Positions 7,576 to 14,892 of a DNA stretch of 64,000 nucleotides are shown one piece after another. The notes beneath the pieces are model-generated. The model did not search any database. It had not been told where the DNA came from and saw only the letters and a program-made list of their open reading frames with translations. Source of the stretch: Pediococcus stilesii (GTDB lineage Bacteria > Bacillota > Bacilli > Lactobacillales > Lactobacillaceae); assembly GCF_001437075.1 (NCBI RefSeq), contig NZ_JQBX01000004.1, forward strand, positions 49,661-113,660, written 5' to 3'. Position numbers and translations under genes: made by a program. The first letter of the stretch is position 1. Each line of letters begins with the position of its first letter.

Positions 7576-7777
7576 AATAGCGGGATAGTAGTAATCTCTT
7601 GTTGTGTTTAAGCGAGCCTGTATTTGGTGGAAGTCAGGTATATAGCAGAGATGAAGGCGTGATTTCGTGAAACTTAAATATATCAATAGAGTGGATTATT
7701 TTAATCAATTAGAGTGGTACCGCGGGTAAATAACTCGTCTCTTACATTATTATTCTTATAATGTGAGAGACTTTTTT
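7576..7777 (+). promoter_or_regulatory. T-box riboswitch upstream of argS
   Basis: Leader that senses uncharged tRNA-Arg. Seen: an AGTA motif near the start of stem I, stem arms ATCTCT and AGAGAT, the conserved T-box AGAGTGGTACCGCGGG at 7711-7726, and a terminator with arms 7737-7750 and 7758-7771 plus six T. Family knowledge: pairing of the tRNA CCA end with the T-box bulge stabilises the antiterminator. An Arg codon CGT at 7658-7660 lies where the specifier is expected, but I have not folded stem I fully, so the specifier is tentative. Confidence 0.9.
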
Positions 7778-7801
7778 ATTTCCGCAGAAAGTGAGGGAAC
7801 T

Positions 7802-9490
7802 ATGGATTATAAAAAAATGATTGTCGCTGCTTTGAAACCTGCCTTGGGAGAATACCTGTCAGATTCAGAAATTTACGGAAAAATTGAAATTCCAAAAGAA
7901 AGCAAAATGGGAGATTATGCTTTTCCAACTTTTACATTGGCAAAAGTTTTACGAAAAGCACCACAAATGATTGCCAATGAGGTTATCGAAAAAATTGATC
8001 AAAGTCAATTTGAAAAAGTTGAAGCTGCAGGACCTTATATCAACTTTTTCCTTGATAAGACGGCCTTTGGTGCGGAAGTTTTAGAAACGATCCTTGCCCA
8101 AAAAGAAAATTATGGTAGCAATGATGAAGGAAATAATGGCAATGTACCAATTGATATGTCATCACCTAATATTGCTAAACCGATTTCGATGGGACATTTG
8201 CGATCGACAGTAATTGGTAACTCGCTTGCTTTAATTATGAATAAGAATGGTTATAACCCAATTAAGATAAATCACCTTGGGGATTGGGGAACACAATTTG
8301 GTAAGCTAATTACGGCGTATAAACTATGGGGAAGCGAATCAGAAGTTAAGGCGGACCCGATTAATAAGTTATTGGAATATTATGTCCGTTTTCATAAGGA
8401 AGATGTAGAAAAACCTGAGTTAGATGATATTGCTCGTGATTGGTTCAAAAAACTTGAAGACGGCGATGAAGAAGCAACTAATCTCTGGAAATGGTTCCGT
8501 GAAGAATCACTTAAATCGTTCAAACAAATCTACGATAAACTTGGTATTACGTTTGACTCATATAAGGGTGAAGCCTTTTATAATGATAAAATGGATGAGA
8601 TTGTTCAATTGCTTGAAGATAAGGGCTTATTGAAAGAAAGTCAGGGAGCCCAAGTCGTTGATTTGGAAAAATATAATTTGAATCCGGCATTAATCAAGAA
8701 AACTGATGGAGCCACTTTATATATTACGCGTGATCTAGCGGCTGCATTATATCGTTACCGAACATATAATTTTGTTCAATCATTATACGTAGTGGGCGCT
8801 GAACAGACAAATCACTTTAAGCAACTGAAGGCCGTTTTAAAGGAAATGGGCTTTGAATGGTCGGATGACATTCATCATATCCAATTTGGACTAATTACCC
8901 TAAATGGTAAGAAATTATCAACGCGTTCGGGACGAGTGGTCTTGTTGGACGAGGTTTTAAATGATGCCGTTGATTTGGCTCAAAAACAGATTAATGAAAA
9001 GAACCCTGAGTTAGAAGGGGCGGATGAAGTTGCCAAAGAAGTGGGCGTCGGAGCAGTAATTTTTCACGATCTTAAAAACGAAAGAACGAATTCGTTTGAT
9101 TTTAATCTTGAAGAAGTTGTTCGATTTGAAGGTGAAACGGGTCCTTACGTTCAATACAGTCGTGCGCGAGCAGAAAGTATCTTAAGAAAAGCGGGAGAAA
9201 TCGCGGAATTTGATCAATTAGAAATTTCGGATAGTAACGCTTGGGATACGCTTAAGGCACTTCAAGAATTTCCAAATATTGTTAAACGAGCGGCTGATCA
9301 GTATGAACCATCAGTTATTGCAAAGTACGCACTAGGTTTAGCAAAAGCGTTTAATAAATATTATGCCAATTCTAAAATTCTTACCGATGATAATGAGCGG
9401 ACTGCGCGTCTAGCACTAGTTAAAAGTGTAAGCATTGTTTTAGAAGAAGCTCTTCGTTTACTTGGAGTTAAATCTCCGGACGAAATGTAG
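7802..9490 (+). CDS. argS: Arginyl-tRNA synthetase
   Basis: Class I synthetase of 562 residues that charges tRNA-Arg. Seen: N-terminal additional domain (residues 1-110) that contacts the tRNA D loop, the HIGH-like motif in [16 protein letters not shown] near 125-140, the degenerate KMSKS region KKLSTRSGR near 375, and a C-terminal DALR anticodon-binding domain beginning around 445. The open frame extends back into the T-box terminator; ATG 7802 behind GTGAGGGAAC is the start and is preceded by the leader. Expression is controlled by the T-box. A 20-bp perfect terminator follows. Confidence 0.96.
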   Translation: MDYKKMIVAALKPALGEYLSDSEIYGKIEIPKESKMGDYAFPTFTLAKVLRKAPQMIANEVIEKIDQSQFEKVEAAGPYINFFLDKTAFGAEVLETILAQKENYGSNDEGNNGNVPIDMSSPNIAKPISMGHLRSTVIGNSLALIMNKNGYNPIKINHLGDWGTQFGKLITAYKLWGSESEVKADPINKLLEYYVRFHKEDVEKPELDDIARDWFKKLEDGDEEATNLWKWFREESLKSFKQIYDKLGITFDSYKGEAFYNDKMDEIVQLLEDKGLLKESQGAQVVDLEKYNLNPALIKKTDGATLYITRDLAAALYRYRTYNFVQSLYVVGAEQTNHFKQLKAVLKEMGFEWSDDIHHIQFGLITLNGKKLSTRSGRVVLLDEVLNDAVDLAQKQINEKNPELEGADEVAKEVGVGAVIFHDLKNERTNSFDFNLEEVVRFEGETGPYVQYSRARAESILRKAGEIAEFDQLEISDSNAWDTLKALQEFPNIVKRAADQYEPSVIAKYALGLAKAFNKYYANSKILTDDNERTARLALVKSVSIVLEEALRLLGVKSPDEM

Positions 9491-9537
9491 AACCGTTACT
9501 TTTAGTTAAATAACAACTATAATGTTCCTTTTTTACT

Positions 9538-9587
9538 AATAGAGATTGAATCTTAAATCGCCTTTAAGATTCAATCTCTATTTTTTT
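9538..9587 (+). terminator. Terminator after argS
   Basis: Perfect 20-bp inverted repeat (9538-9557 and 9563-9582), 5-base loop, followed by seven T. Strong and potentially active on both strands. Confidence 0.93.
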
Positions 9588-9630
9588 ATCATTAAAAACT
9601 CATAATTTTAATCAAGATAGCGCTTTATCT

Positions 9631-9684
9631 CAAAACTACACCTTTTTGGACCAAAACTACACGATTTTTGCAAAAAACTGCACC
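9631..9684. repeat. Three direct repeats with exact 21-bp period (candidate operator array)
   Basis: CAAAACTACACC at 9631-9642, CAAAACTACACG at 9652-9663 and AAAAACTGCACC at 9673-9684. The shared core AAAACTRCAC recurs every 21 bases, two helical turns, so all copies face the same side of the DNA. The array is 32 bases upstream of an extended -10 promoter for the Crp/Fnr and ArgR genes. The motif is not an ARG box, nor a Crp/Fnr palindrome. Confidence 0.7.
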
Positions 9685-9715
9685 TTAAATTCTAAAAACG
9701 ATTCAGTTACACTAG

Positions 9716-9724
9716 TGTTATCAT
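9716..9724 (+). promoter_or_regulatory. Extended -10 promoter of the crp/fnr-argR operon
   Basis: TGTTATCAT, an extended -10 (TG-N-TATCAT) 32 bases before the ATG at 9756. No good -35 is visible, which fits a promoter needing an activator at the upstream repeats. Confidence 0.5.
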
Positions 9725-9755
9725 AAAAATTAAAGAAAAGAGAGTGGATTCATAA

Positions 9756-10427
9756 ATGATAAAGGGTTATTTAAAACAAGAAATTAGAAGATTCTTTGAA
9801 GGACAGTCAGATTTTGAAAATTTACCAGTTTCGGAATTTAATGGTTTGCTTGAATCAATCAAGCTAAAGAGAGTTCGAAAAGGTCAATGGATTTTTGACC
9901 AAGAGGATGGTTTTGAGAACGTGTTCTTTTTAAAGGAAGGACATGTAAAATTATTTTCTATGAATGAAGAAGGAGAAGAAGGTTATTTATCGTTCGTAAC
10001 TCCCAAATCGATGTTTCCGGTTCGCGGTATTTTGGATAGTAAAGAATATCAATATAATGCGGTTGCGTTATGCGATGTAGAGCTTTACTATTTACCGGCG
10101 GAAGAAATGCGTCGAACAATAATCCATAACTATACTTTTACGATTTCTTTCATGAAGAGGATGGAGAAAATGGTTTGTTACTCAGAGAGTCTGTTAGAAA
10201 GAACGACTAGTTCAAGCGCAAAGCAACGTGTTAAGCAGGTTCTTGAAGGCCTGGTTGAGGAATATGGCCAACGTGAAAATGGAATTCGTAAAATACCATT
10301 CAAAATTTTCTTGAAAGATTTGGCAACTTTAAGCGGAACTACAAGTGAAACTGCTGGAACGGTGATAAATCAAATGAAGAAAGAGAAAAAAGTGTCGTAT
10401 AATAAGAAGATAATTTCGTTTATGTGA
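9756..10427 (+). CDS. Crp/Fnr family transcriptional regulator
   Basis: DNA-binding regulator of 223 residues. Seen: an N-terminal cyclic-nucleotide-binding-like beta barrel (about residues 20-125, with FLKEGHVKLFSMNEEGEEGYLSF-like pattern split across strands), a dimer helix near 125-150, and a C-terminal winged helix whose recognition helix contains LATLSGTTSETAG. There is no N-terminal cysteine cluster, so it is not an iron-sulphur Fnr. The gene overlaps the upstream ribosome site of argR, so both are one transcript. In lactic acid bacteria Crp/Fnr-type ArcR proteins often sit with ArgR-type proteins in arginine deiminase control; that role is inferred here, as no arc genes are in the window. 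Confidence 0.82.
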   Translation: MIKGYLKQEIRRFFEGQSDFENLPVSEFNGLLESIKLKRVRKGQWIFDQEDGFENVFFLKEGHVKLFSMNEEGEEGYLSFVTPKSMFPVRGILDSKEYQYNAVALCDVELYYLPAEEMRRTIIHNYTFTISFMKRMEKMVCYSESLLERTTSSSAKQRVKQVLEGLVEEYGQRENGIRKIPFKIFLKDLATLSGTTSETAGTVINQMKKEKKVSYNKKIISFM

Positions 10428-10444
10428 GGAATGGAAGTGTGAAC

Positions 10445-10903
10445 ATGAAAAAAGACCTTCGTCAGAAAAAAATATTAGATTTGATTGCTGAAAACTCGAT
10501 TGCAACGCAACTGGATTTATTAAAAGCACTAGATAATGCTGGGATTGGAACAACGCAAGCAACTCTTTCAAGAGATATAAAAGAACTTAATTTAGTAAAA
10601 CAGGCTGATATAACTGGTGATTTATCATACCGAGTTCTAAATCCCGAAGAACAGGTTGAGTATGATGCTAGTCCAATAAAGGAAATCATTAAAGAAAGTG
10701 TCATGAAGATAACTCAAGTCCAATTTATTAACATCGTCAAAACTCAGCCCAATGACGGAAATCGAGTTGCGGCAGTTGTAGATGATACAGAGATGGAAGG
10801 TGTACGTGGCACGATAGCCGGATTTGATACTTTGGTGATTTTTAGTGCCGATCAGGAAGAAGCAACAAAATTAAATGAAAAATTAAACTCCCTTTTAAAT
10901 TAG
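10445..10903 (+). CDS. argR: Arginine repressor ArgR/AhrC family
   Basis: Hexameric arginine-responsive regulator of 152 residues. Seen: N-terminal winged helix (LDLLKALDNAGIGTTQATLSRD, residues 20-41, in family position) and a C-terminal domain ending GTIAGFDTLVIF. Family knowledge: ArgR/AhrC bind arginine through a GDD-type pair of aspartates; here the first Asp is replaced by Phe127, leaving only Asp128. The open frame begins with GTG at 10424, but ATG 10445 has GGAAG at proper spacing and gives the usual N-terminus. It is cotranscribed with the Crp/Fnr gene. The altered pocket suggests weakened arginine sensing or work as a partner of a second ArgR paralogue. Confidence 0.93.
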   Translation: MKKDLRQKKILDLIAENSIATQLDLLKALDNAGIGTTQATLSRDIKELNLVKQADITGDLSYRVLNPEEQVEYDASPIKEIIKESVMKITQVQFINIVKTQPNDGNRVAAVVDDTEMEGVRGTIAGFDTLVIFSADQEEATKLNEKLNSLLN

Positions 10904-11004
10904 CGGTTTTTTAAGACGAAGTAAAATAAACATAATAAGCCTCAATGAGATTAGCATGATATGATAGAATATCTAAAGTATCGTAATCTGTAACGAGGTA
11001 ATTT

Positions 11005-13161
11005 ATGAATATGAAAAAAATTTGGAGTACAATCAAGGCATTTATGCGGAGAATCGGTGAACTCTTAAAGCCAATTTGGAGTCGAGTGCATCCATTTATC
11101 CATAAATATTGGCATCGATACCAGCTTACTAGGTGGATTATCGTTGCCTTTTTAGCTTTGGTATTCTTTTCCAGTGCAATTCTAACTTATCAAGCTAAAA
11201 CGGCTAATGTAAAAGATTTAAAGGCGGCTCTTTCGCAGCCAACGATGGTTTACGATAAAAATAACGAGAAAGCAGGAAGCTTGTATTCGCAAAAAGGAAC
11301 GTGGGCTAATTTGGATAAAATTTCGCCTAACGTTCAAAATGCGGTGATAGCTACTGAAGACCGAAATTTTTATAAAGAATACGGATTTTCAATTAAAGGA
11401 ATCGGACGAGCATTTGTGATGTACGGAATGAATAAGCTTCTTGGACGTAATTATATTTCTGGAGGTGGGAGTACATTAACGCAACAATTGGTTAAAAATG
11501 CCTTTTTATCGCAACAACAGACCTTTACTAGGAAGGCAAAAGAACTATTTTTATCAATTGAAGTAGAAAATGTCTACACAAAAAAAGATATTTTAGCAAT
11601 GTATCTTAATAACGCCTACTTTGGCAATGGGGTTTGGGGCGTTCAAGATGCCTCTGAACGTTATTTTGGTGTGAATGCGTCTGAATTAACAGTACCGCAA
11701 GCAGCGACTTTAGCTGGAATGTTAACTAACCCAAGTGGCTATAATCCAATTGATCATCCTAAAAATTCAATTGCAAGGCGTAATGTTGTCTTGAACTTGA
11801 TGGCCGAGACGGGGAAAATATCTAAGTCAGAAGCTCAATCCTATGCACAAACCAGTATGGCAACTAGTAATAATTATGATAGTACCGATGGTTATAAGTA
11901 CCCGTACTATTTTGATGCCGTGATTGATGAAGCGATTAGCAAGTACGGTTTAACAGAATCTGATATTATGAACCGCGGGTATAAGATTTATACTTATCTC
12001 GACCAAGATAGTCAAGAAGGGATGCAGGAAACATTTAACAATTCCGCTAATTTTCCAACTGACGCTACCGATGGTACGAAGGTTCAAGCCGCTTCAGTAG
12101 CAGTTAATGCTAAAAATGGTGGAGTGGAGGCGATTGTCGGTGGCCGTGGCAATCATGTGTTCCGTGGATATAATCGTGCAACACAGATTAAACGGCAACC
12201 TGGTTCAACACTAAAACCAATCGCGGTGTACGCTCCAGCATTGTCTAGCGGATATAGTTATACTTCTGTGTTAGAAGATAAACTTCAATCGTATGGAACT
12301 AATAAGTATAAACCAGAGAATTATAACGATGAATATTCCGGTAAAATTGCAATGTATCAAGCGCTGGAACAGAGTAAAAATGCTCCGGCAGTTTGGTTAT
12401 TAAATAAAATCGGCGTGGATAAGGGTTATGATTATGCTAAAAAATTTGGCTTGAATCCAGGAAAAGATGATAAAAACTTGGCAATGGCACTTGGCGGTCT
12501 GACGAACGGGGTTTCTCCGATTCAATTGGCCTCGGCTTATACGGCGTTTGCTAATGACGGAAAAATGTCAAAAACCGGCTTTATTAGAAAAATCGTTGAT
12601 GCATCGGGTAATACCATTGTTAATAGTTCGACGGAATCAAAGCGAGTTATTTCTAAAAAGGTTTCTAAAGAAATGACAAGTATGATGCTTGGGGTATATG
12701 GAGACAGTTCTGGAACCGGGTATGGTGCGGAACCTAGCGGATATACAATTGCTGGTAAAACTGGTAGTACTGAAGCTGATACAGGAAGCAGCTCTTCGGA
12801 TGCAACACGAGATAAATGGATGGTTGGCTATACTAAAGACGTGGTTGTGGCAACGTGGGAAGGTTTTGACGACACAAATAAGTCCCATCATTTGGAAAAT
12901 ATAACCGGCGTTGGAATGAATAGCATGTTCAAAAACGAGTTGAGTACAATTCTCCCTAATACAAAAGGAACGGCTTTTGATGTAAAATCGGCATCAACAA
13001 TGGCCAACAGTAACGGAAGTAACATTACTTCGAATATCTGGGATAATATTGAAGATGGGACCTCTTCAATTACAGATAGTATTTCTAAGGGTGCAAGTGG
13101 AGTAAAAGAAAAGTTCGGTGAATTTTTCAGCAATGCTAAAAAGTTCGTTACAGGACAATGA
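11005..13161 (+). CDS. pbp1A: Class A penicillin-binding protein 1a
   Basis: Bifunctional peptidoglycan glycosyltransferase and transpeptidase of 718 residues, anchored in the membrane. Seen: cytoplasmic N-terminus, transmembrane helix at about residues 46-64, GT51 domain with ATEDRNFY (Glu118) and GGSTLTQQLVKN, then the transpeptidase with SxxK in GSTLKP (Ser401, Lys404), SKN in EQSKNAPAVW and KTGS (Lys585). The C-terminal tail after 660 is Ser/Asn/Gly rich. ATG 11005 follows CGAGGT. It is monocistronic; the next gene has its own extended -10 promoter. Confidence 0.95.
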   Translation: MNMKKIWSTIKAFMRRIGELLKPIWSRVHPFIHKYWHRYQLTRWIIVAFLALVFFSSAILTYQAKTANVKDLKAALSQPTMVYDKNNEKAGSLYSQKGTWANLDKISPNVQNAVIATEDRNFYKEYGFSIKGIGRAFVMYGMNKLLGRNYISGGGSTLTQQLVKNAFLSQQQTFTRKAKELFLSIEVENVYTKKDILAMYLNNAYFGNGVWGVQDASERYFGVNASELTVPQAATLAGMLTNPSGYNPIDHPKNSIARRNVVLNLMAETGKISKSEAQSYAQTSMATSNNYDSTDGYKYPYYFDAVIDEAISKYGLTESDIMNRGYKIYTYLDQDSQEGMQETFNNSANFPTDATDGTKVQAASVAVNAKNGGVEAIVGGRGNHVFRGYNRATQIKRQPGSTLKPIAVYAPALSSGYSYTSVLEDKLQSYGTNKYKPENYNDEYSGKIAMYQALEQSKNAPAVWLLNKIGVDKGYDYAKKFGLNPGKDDKNLAMALGGLTNGVSPIQLASAYTAFANDGKMSKTGFIRKIVDASGNTIVNSSTESKRVISKKVSKEMTSMMLGVYGDSSGTGYGAEPSGYTIAGKTGSTEADTGSSSSDATRDKWMVGYTKDVVVATWEGFDDTNKSHHLENITGVGMNSMFKNELSTILPNTKGTAFDVKSASTMANSNGSNITSNIWDNIEDGTSSITDSISKGASGVKEKFGEFFSNAKKFVTGQ

Positions 13162-13188
13162 TTTTCTATACTAAAACTCGAGGCTAAA

Positions 13189-13197
13189 TGATATAAT
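13189..13197 (+). promoter_or_regulatory. Extended -10 promoter of yheA-like gene
   Basis: TGATATAAT, a TG-N-TATAAT extended -10, 29 bases before the ATG at 13226. Confidence 0.6.
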
Positions 13198-13225
13198 GGG
13201 GTTGTCAATCTAGAGGAGGCGTACT

Positions 13226-13570
13226 ATGGCTGTAAACATTTATGATACCGCAAACCAAATGGAACAAGAGATTCGCGAAACAAATGAGTATAAAAGCTTA
13301 CAAAGAGCTTTCGCTGATGTGCAGCAAGATGAAAATGCCAGTGCTTTGTATAAAGAGTTTCAAGAAGTTCAAAGCAAGCTTCAACAAAAGCAAATGAATG
13401 GGGAAGAACTTTCTGAAGATGAAATCAAAAAAGTTCACGCAATTGCTGATAAAATTGAAAGCGTCGATCTGATTAAAGATCTTATGGATAAGGAACGAAG
13501 CCTTAACCAATTATTCACGGATATTAATCAAATTATTGTTAAACCAATTCAAGAGCTATATAAAAACTAA
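13226..13570 (+). CDS. YlbF/YmcA/YheA family protein
   Basis: Small helical cytoplasmic protein of 114 residues of the YlbF/YmcA family, closest in context to YheA. Seen: almost fully alpha-helical composition, with NEYKSLQRAFADVQQDENASALYKEF-type heptads (residues 20-50) typical of the family and no catalytic motif. Relatives YlbF and YmcA form the Y-complex with RicT that works with RNase Y in B. subtilis; YheA itself has no known reaction. It sits directly before the yhaO/yhaN/yhaM nuclease genes but is separated from them by a terminator. Confidence 0.8.
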   Translation: MAVNIYDTANQMEQEIRETNEYKSLQRAFADVQQDENASALYKEFQEVQSKLQQKQMNGEELSEDEIKKVHAIADKIESVDLIKDLMDKERSLNQLFTDINQIIVKPIQELYKN

Positions 13571-13616
13571 TTACAAAGTGACAATTAATTTACTATAAAG
13601 CTATGCTCTAAAAATA

Positions 13617-13653
13617 GGGACTGTGAGACAAATGTTGTCGCAGTCCCATTTTT
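13617..13653 (+). terminator. Terminator between yheA-like gene and yhaO
   Basis: GGGACTGTGAGACAA (13617-13631) pairs with TTGTCGCAGTCCC (13635-13647) with small mismatches, followed by ATTTTTATTT. Confidence 0.75.
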
Positions 13654-13679
13654 ATTTAGTAGATAAAACGGAGGAAACT

Positions 13680-14891
13680 ATGAAATTCATACATGCTGCT
13701 GATATTCATTTGGGAAGCCCCTTCCAAGGATTAAGGAAAATTTCTAATGATGTTAGAGAAAAAGTTATTGCTTCAACCGGTGAGGCATATAATAAATTAG
13801 TCCAGGATGCAATCGATAATAGTGTCGATTTCGTATGTATTGTTGGGGACCTGTTTGATAATCCCGAGCCGGATTTAGAAACGCTCAACATAGCAATTAG
13901 TGGGATGGATAAGTTGAATGAGGCGGGAATTCCGGTTTATTTGAGTTATGGGAATCATGACTATCTTAATTTTAAAATTCCTAGTAACATTTTCCCAAAA
14001 AATGTAAAAATATTTGGTAACCAAGTTGAGACCAAAACGCAGACGCTTCAAGATGGAATGACAGTTGCAATTACGGGATTTAGTTACGCTAAGCGAGCAG
14101 AAGTCAACGCTAGAATTGATGAATATCCGGTTAAGAATCAGGACGTCGATTTTCAAATTGGCATGTTACATGGAAGTATGGACGGAATTAACTCTACCGA
14201 GGCGCACTATGCCCCGTTCACCCAGTCCCAATTAATTTCTAAGAACTATGATTATTGGGCGTTGGGACATATCCACAAGCGCCAAGAGATTAATTCAAAA
14301 CCGATTATTACCTATTCGGGAAATACGCAGGGACGGCATGTCAATGAGTCGGGAGTTAAGGGTGTTAATTTGGTTACGATTGATTCTAAAGAAAAGGCCA
14401 CAGTAAACTTTTTGGAGACAGACGTGATCGAATGGAATAGTATCGAAGTCAAGGCCGTTGCGGGTATGGACCTAGATAAATTAATAGCGGCCATATTACG
14501 TGAAATAGGCGACGCAACGCAATCAAAATTCCAATTAATTAACATTATATTGCGAGACAGTAATATCTTAGATTCAGTAGTTCTTGATGATATTAGTAGT
14601 GGATTAGCACTAATGCAGATTCAAAAACAAGTTGATCCTAATGAAATTCTATTCCATCGAATTACAATGAAAGCAAACGAAAATATTCAAATGTTTTCAG
14701 AGTTAGATCGTGAATTTTGGGAGAAGTCAGAGAATTTAGTATTTAATTCTAAAACAGTTCAGGAAACGCTTGGAAGGCTAATCGAATTAGATTTCATTGC
14801 TGAGGAGTACAGCGATGAAGAAGAGGTTGCCCTGGTTAAAGATCGGGTAGAATTGATGCTAAAGCAACGAAACGTACTTGGAGACGAATAA
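13680..14891 (+). CDS. yhaO: YhaO, SbcD-like metallophosphoesterase (DNA repair exonuclease)
   Basis: Calcineurin-like metallophosphoesterase of 403 residues related to SbcD/Mre11. Seen: metal motifs HAADIHLG (residues 5-12), VGDLFDN, YGNHDY, MLHGSMDG and WALGHIHKR in the canonical order. The C-terminal part (260-403) would contact the partner ATPase. The open frame begins at 13623 inside the terminator; ATG 13680 behind ACGGAGGAAACT is the start. The YhaN gene begins one base after the stop, so the two likely form an SbcCD-like complex. Confidence 0.9.
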   Translation: MKFIHAADIHLGSPFQGLRKISNDVREKVIASTGEAYNKLVQDAIDNSVDFVCIVGDLFDNPEPDLETLNIAISGMDKLNEAGIPVYLSYGNHDYLNFKIPSNIFPKNVKIFGNQVETKTQTLQDGMTVAITGFSYAKRAEVNARIDEYPVKNQDVDFQIGMLHGSMDGINSTEAHYAPFTQSQLISKNYDYWALGHIHKRQEINSKPIITYSGNTQGRHVNESGVKGVNLVTIDSKEKATVNFLETDVIEWNSIEVKAVAGMDLDKLIAAILREIGDATQSKFQLINIILRDSNILDSVVLDDISSGLALMQIQKQVDPNEILFHRITMKANENIQMFSELDREFWEKSENLVFNSKTVQETLGRLIELDFIAEEYSDEEEVALVKDRVELMLKQRNVLGDE

Positions 14892-14892
14892 G

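Noticed and set aside
9631..9684. CRISPR-like array
   Set aside because: Only three 12-bp repeats with 9-base gaps and no cas genes; the period of 21 fits an operator array.
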